DNA of 64,000 bases, taken from contig JACPGE010000106.1 of assembly GCA_016182605.1 (NCBI GenBank), positions 1 through 64,000 on the forward strand. The letters are read 5' to 3'. Source of the DNA: Candidatus Hydrogenedentota bacterium. GTDB taxonomy: Bacteria > Hydrogenedentota > Hydrogenedentia > Hydrogenedentales > JAEUWI01. Under the pieces are notes generated by a model. The model was given only the letters and a program-made list of their open reading frames with translations. It did no database searches and was not told the origin of the DNA. Shown here piece by piece: positions 61,401 to 64,000 of this stretch. Positions within the stretch are counted from its first letter, which is position 1. Every line of letters starts with the position of its first letter. The translations under genes were made by a program, and so were the position numbers.

Positions 61401-64000
61401 CAACAGCGTGGGCGTGATGGAAGACAAGACCGACAATTTCAGTTTCGGCGAGGACAATTTCACCGGCATCCAGTATGCCTTTGAGACCGTGCCCTTCGAT
61501 CTTACGGACGACCTCATCGACAGTGGCTTGCTCAATTCGCCGCGCTCCTTCTTTTTTCCGGATCCGGCGCTGCAACCCACCCTGCCGCGCTATCCCTTCT
61601 GGCCTGAACAAGAGCCCGCCATTGCCAATGGCGAAACGAGCTATTGCTACTTGGCCGACGAGGGCGTGACCAACGAGCCTTATCAGAATCCAACGACGCC
61701 GAACAGCGAAGCCACCTACGAAGACGACGTCTATGTGTTTATGCTTGAAGATGGTCCATTCACCAACCGGAATCTTGCCGGTCACTACCTGATTGATGCC
61801 CGGGGCGCGCGCTATAGAATTGCCAGCAACAGCGGCAACCGGCTGACGCTCGTCGATGGCCATGGCGCCTACCCGGATCGATCCCTGCGTTTCTTCACGG
61901 GCAACAACGGGGCGCCCCCTTCCGATCGTTTCCCCACGGGGCAACTCGATCTGGGCAGGTGGCCCTTCGGTGTCCCCGAAGGCGAGGCGTACGCCACCAT
62001 TCGCGGCCGCTGGGCGGTGGTGGAAAATACGCTGCTCCGCAACGAGTATCCGCGCGTGGACAACTGGCCACTCGGTCTGGATGACGGTTTGCTTCCTGTT
62101 GACCGCCAGAACCTGGCCGGCAGCCGTGCTGCGCGCATTCTGAAACAGCACGTCGAATCCGGCTCCGATCCAACGGCCATGCTCGGCTTCAACCTTGCGG
62201 GCAGCGATGACCCGCGCGTGAACAACACCGGTGAAGTGGGCATCAACCGCATTACCGTCGCCTTCTGGGGCCCGGAACTGAGCACCAAGGATTTTGCCAA
62301 GCTCGACGAAAACGGGGAGAACGTAACCTCGGGCGTGCTGCTTTATGAAGACACCAACCAGAACGGCGTGTTTGACGGACCCCTGCAATCCGACGTTTCC
62401 GCCAACATCCAGTTCCGGGACGCCATCGTGCCGCTCACACCGCGCACCCTGGCCTGGCCCGTGAATGGCGCAGAGCCCATCGACTTGGACGGAGACTTCG
62501 TTCCCGACGATATGAGCGGCGATGACGTGGTGGTCTCCCTCGATGTGGAGCCCTTCATGACCGCCGCCGAGCGGACCGAGTTCTTTAACGCCAACGTGGG
62601 CCCGGACATCGCAGAGCGCACCGGCCTCACGGGCGCCGCGCTTACCGCGGAGATTGCCGCGCAGCTTGCCCGCTGGGACGGCCTGAGCGACAACGCTTTC
62701 GTGCTGCGTCTCCAGCCTAATGGCCGCTGGACCCTGCCCCATGCGGACAACCGTTCGGGCGTGGCCGTGGCCAAGAACAGCCTCCTGGATGAGGGCGCCG
62801 AAGAAAAGCCACGCGGTGTGAACTGGCCGAGTTTCTTTACGGAAACCCCGACCCTGCTCGATCTCCAACCCGTTCTTGACAACACCCAGGCCGTAACCAA
62901 GGCCCTCGCAACCGACGCAAACCAGGGGGACGATCTGTTCCTGGCCGTGCGCACTTCGGAAACCGTCAGCGCATTCGAGAATTTCCGCGTGGTCGTGCCC
63001 GCCCGTCTGCCGGGCCGCGCAACGCCCCCCGGGCCCATTCAGGCGGCCCTTGCGGGCATCGAGATGTCCCCCTTCTCTTACAGCGTGGTGCAGTCCTTCG
63101 AAAAATCCAGTCCGGATGAAGGCGCGGTGCAAGACTTCTTCGGTCACGACATGCTTGAAGCCAACGTTGCCGTCCGCCTGACGGATCTCTCCGAGGACTT
63201 CATCGCCGAAGGCAATACCGCGCCGACCCTGGAACCGGGCAGCCCGGCCGCGGCCGTGATCGGTATCGACGCATCGCAGAACCGGCCAGAAAACCTGATC
63301 GCCACGGGCGCCTCGGGCACACTGGGCACGGGGGGCAATTTCTTTACCGTAACCGGCGTCACCCTCAATCCGCTGGCGGATCCGCAATTCGCCGATCCGG
63401 CGAACTGGACCGGTCTGTGGCTCGTGGGCCTGAACCAGATCGGCGCGACACCCTCCAACGGCGCGGGCTTCGATCCTGGGCTTGCCGACGGCTTCGAAGC
63501 GTGGGAAATTCTCGGCACGAACCAAACGACACTTACCCTTCGTGGCGGCGCGCCGCGCAACGGCAGCCGCTGGATGGTGATGAAAGACCCAACCTTCCTG
63601 GAGCAGGTGGTCGTCGAACTTTATGACGAGGGCAAGGACGACGGCTTCAATCTCGAAGACGACTTGCTCGAGATGAACTACGAAGATCCCAAGAACGGTT
63701 TCATCAGCGGCCTGGCCCTCTACCGCGACAACGATTGGCACCCGATGAACCGCAATGGCGTGTTTGACGCGCCCATTCGCGACGCCGATGGTGACATCAT
63801 CGAGTATATCGACTTCCCCGTGCGTCTCGACGATCCGCCCATTCACATTGGCCGTCCGGGCGAGCCGGAGATGCAGGTGAAGTTTGTCTTCAGTTCCCCG
63901 GGCACCGACGGCCTCGTGGGCCGTTTTGCGCAATCCTACGAAGCTCAGCCCGATCTCCGGCAGATCATTCCGAGCAAATTCGGCCAGTCGGTAAACGTGG
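58474..64000 (+). CDS. Giant secreted Asp-rich surface protein, 3' end outside the window
   Basis: One uninterrupted frame runs from GTG 58474 (after GGAGGAG) to the window edge, at least 1842 codons. A signal peptide (VVGLGLAGLAVSGVWLGWTHA) is followed by beta-sandwich-like regions rich in Asp, Gly, Asn and Pro. Calcium-loop-like motifs recur (TNQNGVFDG near residue 1297 and RNGVFDAP near 1761), as do strand-rich pairs (ASNSGNRLTLVDG near 1117 and LGTNQTTLTLRGG near 1680), suggesting repeated modules of about 460-560 residues. It is probably an adhesin or matrix protein. GTG 58480 is an alternative start. No enzyme motif was recognised. Confidence 0.8.
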   Translation, partial: MNVSKLRSAVVGLGLAGLAVSGVWLGWTHAATATASAAAIPVEPVSTTPQPAANPAISLAEAALAQELPPAQEEARSVQVASAATTALAVKEFTTSQTAKQLNVDCGDIIFSAIPDTTFGNAVLPVELRNTSTLADGVTTEFGIYQIIWHITSPDPDDATQTITFQIVQNYTSTASGLLQPLTLNLDVGTHSIGMQLVITNTGDARDGFVCPGPDAVFDTGIEITVLEAPEDPPAANFTAAMSITDQQGLIPLNDWEPLFAFTMTYSIDDPAPRVLSHLRYFITDDPIPGDRPYVTAGGGPAELDILEFGLFQDRGPDAGRPPNGLLELADHDGHFAVPLGNADDFFIEGAPIIRWDGHGFPYDIPNELGVFQTNDLEYNLNLLYDVHDPAYNPLNSFSLANPKYPFFRFETVDGIPFRVRQWITASVDEFSDSGYILAVRLSSSWQSGQTMSVALTDARMEQWAGNPFGGSEPTVFGFPLGQNGPVDSYSPDFYMGDILAENIAYSASFDVFDLQGDITQETGGAYTPGRYRNTWNHPAFMYTPLSEHARPRWDIGDTFIDSVTGEWLDLRRVFALEEWIPLIGINIHGNCTAQPTEVNLIMTDIGGDPFGAPGNGGFDPTEALDTLSTGFSGSTDFAVDTDFAFNGVWMWYDTGGGDTCSSGNCGGDGIFTPPTPSGNTGVSLSDHPMFPGTDGIDGFVDPGILEWEYVPFPPMGGDPWWKIRMRFDGGRRFSGAVPPCTGALEPLPDYFTGGIAGGDTMPDYFIVMRADSGFTDISGVEGDGTGLNLGADFRSFIEPRRWNPNGGPAGNAGHWDGGLLMSNQVQDSPTGFWQDGDALDDLSRDTDCSNGVDCIPIPEPAQPWFHERTHSIDNVKPMRGGIEVHDLTLTYSTNNRYAKETLINIGQGADLTNAFDELLFNNSFDNATVFPTSFSLWTDPRVLDLSIIVNGAVVSGTVPGRPDLFGILSTRFLAFNSVGVMEDKTDNFSFGEDNFTGIQYAFETVPFDLTDDLIDSGLLNSPRSFFFPDPALQPTLPRYPFWPEQEPAIANGETSYCYLADEGVTNEPYQNPTTPNSEATYEDDVYVFMLEDGPFTNRNLAGHYLIDARGARYRIASNSGNRLTLVDGHGAYPDRSLRFFTGNNGAPPSDRFPTGQLDLGRWPFGVPEGEAYATIRGRWAVVENTLLRNEYPRVDNWPLGLDDGLLPVDRQNLAGSRAARILKQHVESGSDPTAMLGFNLAGSDDPRVNNTGEVGINRITVAFWGPELSTKDFAKLDENGENVTSGVLLYEDTNQNGVFDGPLQSDVSANIQFRDAIVPLTPRTLAWPVNGAEPIDLDGDFVPDDMSGDDVVVSLDVEPFMTAAERTEFFNANVGPDIAERTGLTGAALTAEIAAQLARWDGLSDNAFVLRLQPNGRWTLPHADNRSGVAVAKNSLLDEGAEEKPRGVNWPSFFTETPTLLDLQPVLDNTQAVTKALATDANQGDDLFLAVRTSETVSAFENFRVVVPARLPGRATPPGPIQAALAGIEMSPFSYSVVQSFEKSSPDEGAVQDFFGHDMLEANVAVRLTDLSEDFIAEGNTAPTLEPGSPAAAVIGIDASQNRPENLIATGASGTLGTGGNFFTVTGVTLNPLADPQFADPANWTGLWLVGLNQIGATPSNGAGFDPGLADGFEAWEILGTNQTTLTLRGGAPRNGSRWMVMKDPTFLEQVVVELYDEGKDDGFNLEDDLLEMNYEDPKNGFISGLALYRDNDWHPMNRNGVFDAPIRDADGDIIEYIDFPVRLDDPPIHIGRPGEPEMQVKFVFSSPGTDGLVGRFAQSYEAQPDLRQIIPSKFGQSVNV

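Noticed and set aside
59800-63933. A very long open frame on the minus strand (about 1377 codons) opposite the giant secreted protein
   Set aside because: It is a by-product of GC-rich codon use. The plus-strand frame has a signal peptide, promoter and domain-like motifs, while the antisense translation lacks known motifs and has a His/Arg/Gly-rich composition.
1-64000. tRNA, rRNA, CRISPR array, prophage or replication origin
   Set aside because: None was seen on either strand; no cloverleaf-like tRNA sequence, regular repeat array or phage structural gene was recognised.

Overview
This is a GC-rich bacterial chromosome segment with closely packed genes, many of them overlapping by 4 bases. 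There are no rRNA, tRNA or CRISPR features and no prophage. The mix of protein families (DUF1800/DUF1501 pair, DUF1080 lipoprotein, several Gfo/Idh/MocA oxidoreductases, fused MFS/spermidine-synthase protein, many lipoproteins, a very large Asp-rich secreted protein and GspG-like pseudopilin tails) suggests a Planctomycetota-like or Hydrogenedentota-like lineage. That placement is inference from family content only; no taxonomic marker gene is present.

Layout. 0.3-1.6 kb is a small mobile island: an antitoxin-like gene, a REP-associated tyrosine transposase flanked by inverted REP hairpins, and a broken DUF2283 gene. 1.6-9.3 kb holds secreted hydrolases (a tandem alpha/beta hydrolase, a DUF1080 lipoprotein and a serine hydrolase with a sugar-binding-like N-terminus) and a cation antiporter. 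9.5-11.8 kb encodes an acyl-CoA dehydrogenase and a kinase that together look like a split ACAD11. 11.9-24.1 kb carries membrane proteins, a HEAT-like lipoprotein, a glycosyltransferase-TPR protein, a cyclase plus two oxidoreductases, a LOG-family protein and a fused MFS/spermidine-synthase protein. 24.2-28.6 kb contains a nucleoside hydrolase and two overlapping dynamin-like GTPases. 28.7-33.8 kb contains the DUF1800/DUF1501 genes and an ECF sigma/anti-sigma pair.

33.8-35.7 kb is the most notable accessory unit. It is an SMC/ABC-type ATPase whose stop codon overlaps the start of an HNH-like protein, with visibly lower GC than its surroundings. It resembles ATPase+HNH defence modules such as Septu, but the HNH protein lacks zinc-knuckle cysteine pairs. 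35.9-43.5 kb encodes a LysM/M23 peptidase and an exopolysaccharide operon (Wzc-type tyrosine kinase, DUF4330-like protein, O-antigen ligase, MurJ-like flippase). 43.9-50.5 kb holds an HTH-PEGA protein with an apparently leaderless promoter, and three paralogous membrane proteins around a GT87-type glycosyltransferase. 50.8-58.1 kb has a PKD/beta-propeller lipoprotein, a tiny zinc-knuckle protein and a GldA/permease/Gldg/DUF4340 ABC operon. From 58.5 kb a giant secreted protein runs off the right edge.

An approximately 210-base palindromic element occurs twice (15.0 and 37.7 kb), which points to an undescribed dispersed repeat family. Start codons were chosen from ribosome-binding sites, overlaps and signal peptides. 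All functions are read from motifs by eye; no database search was run.
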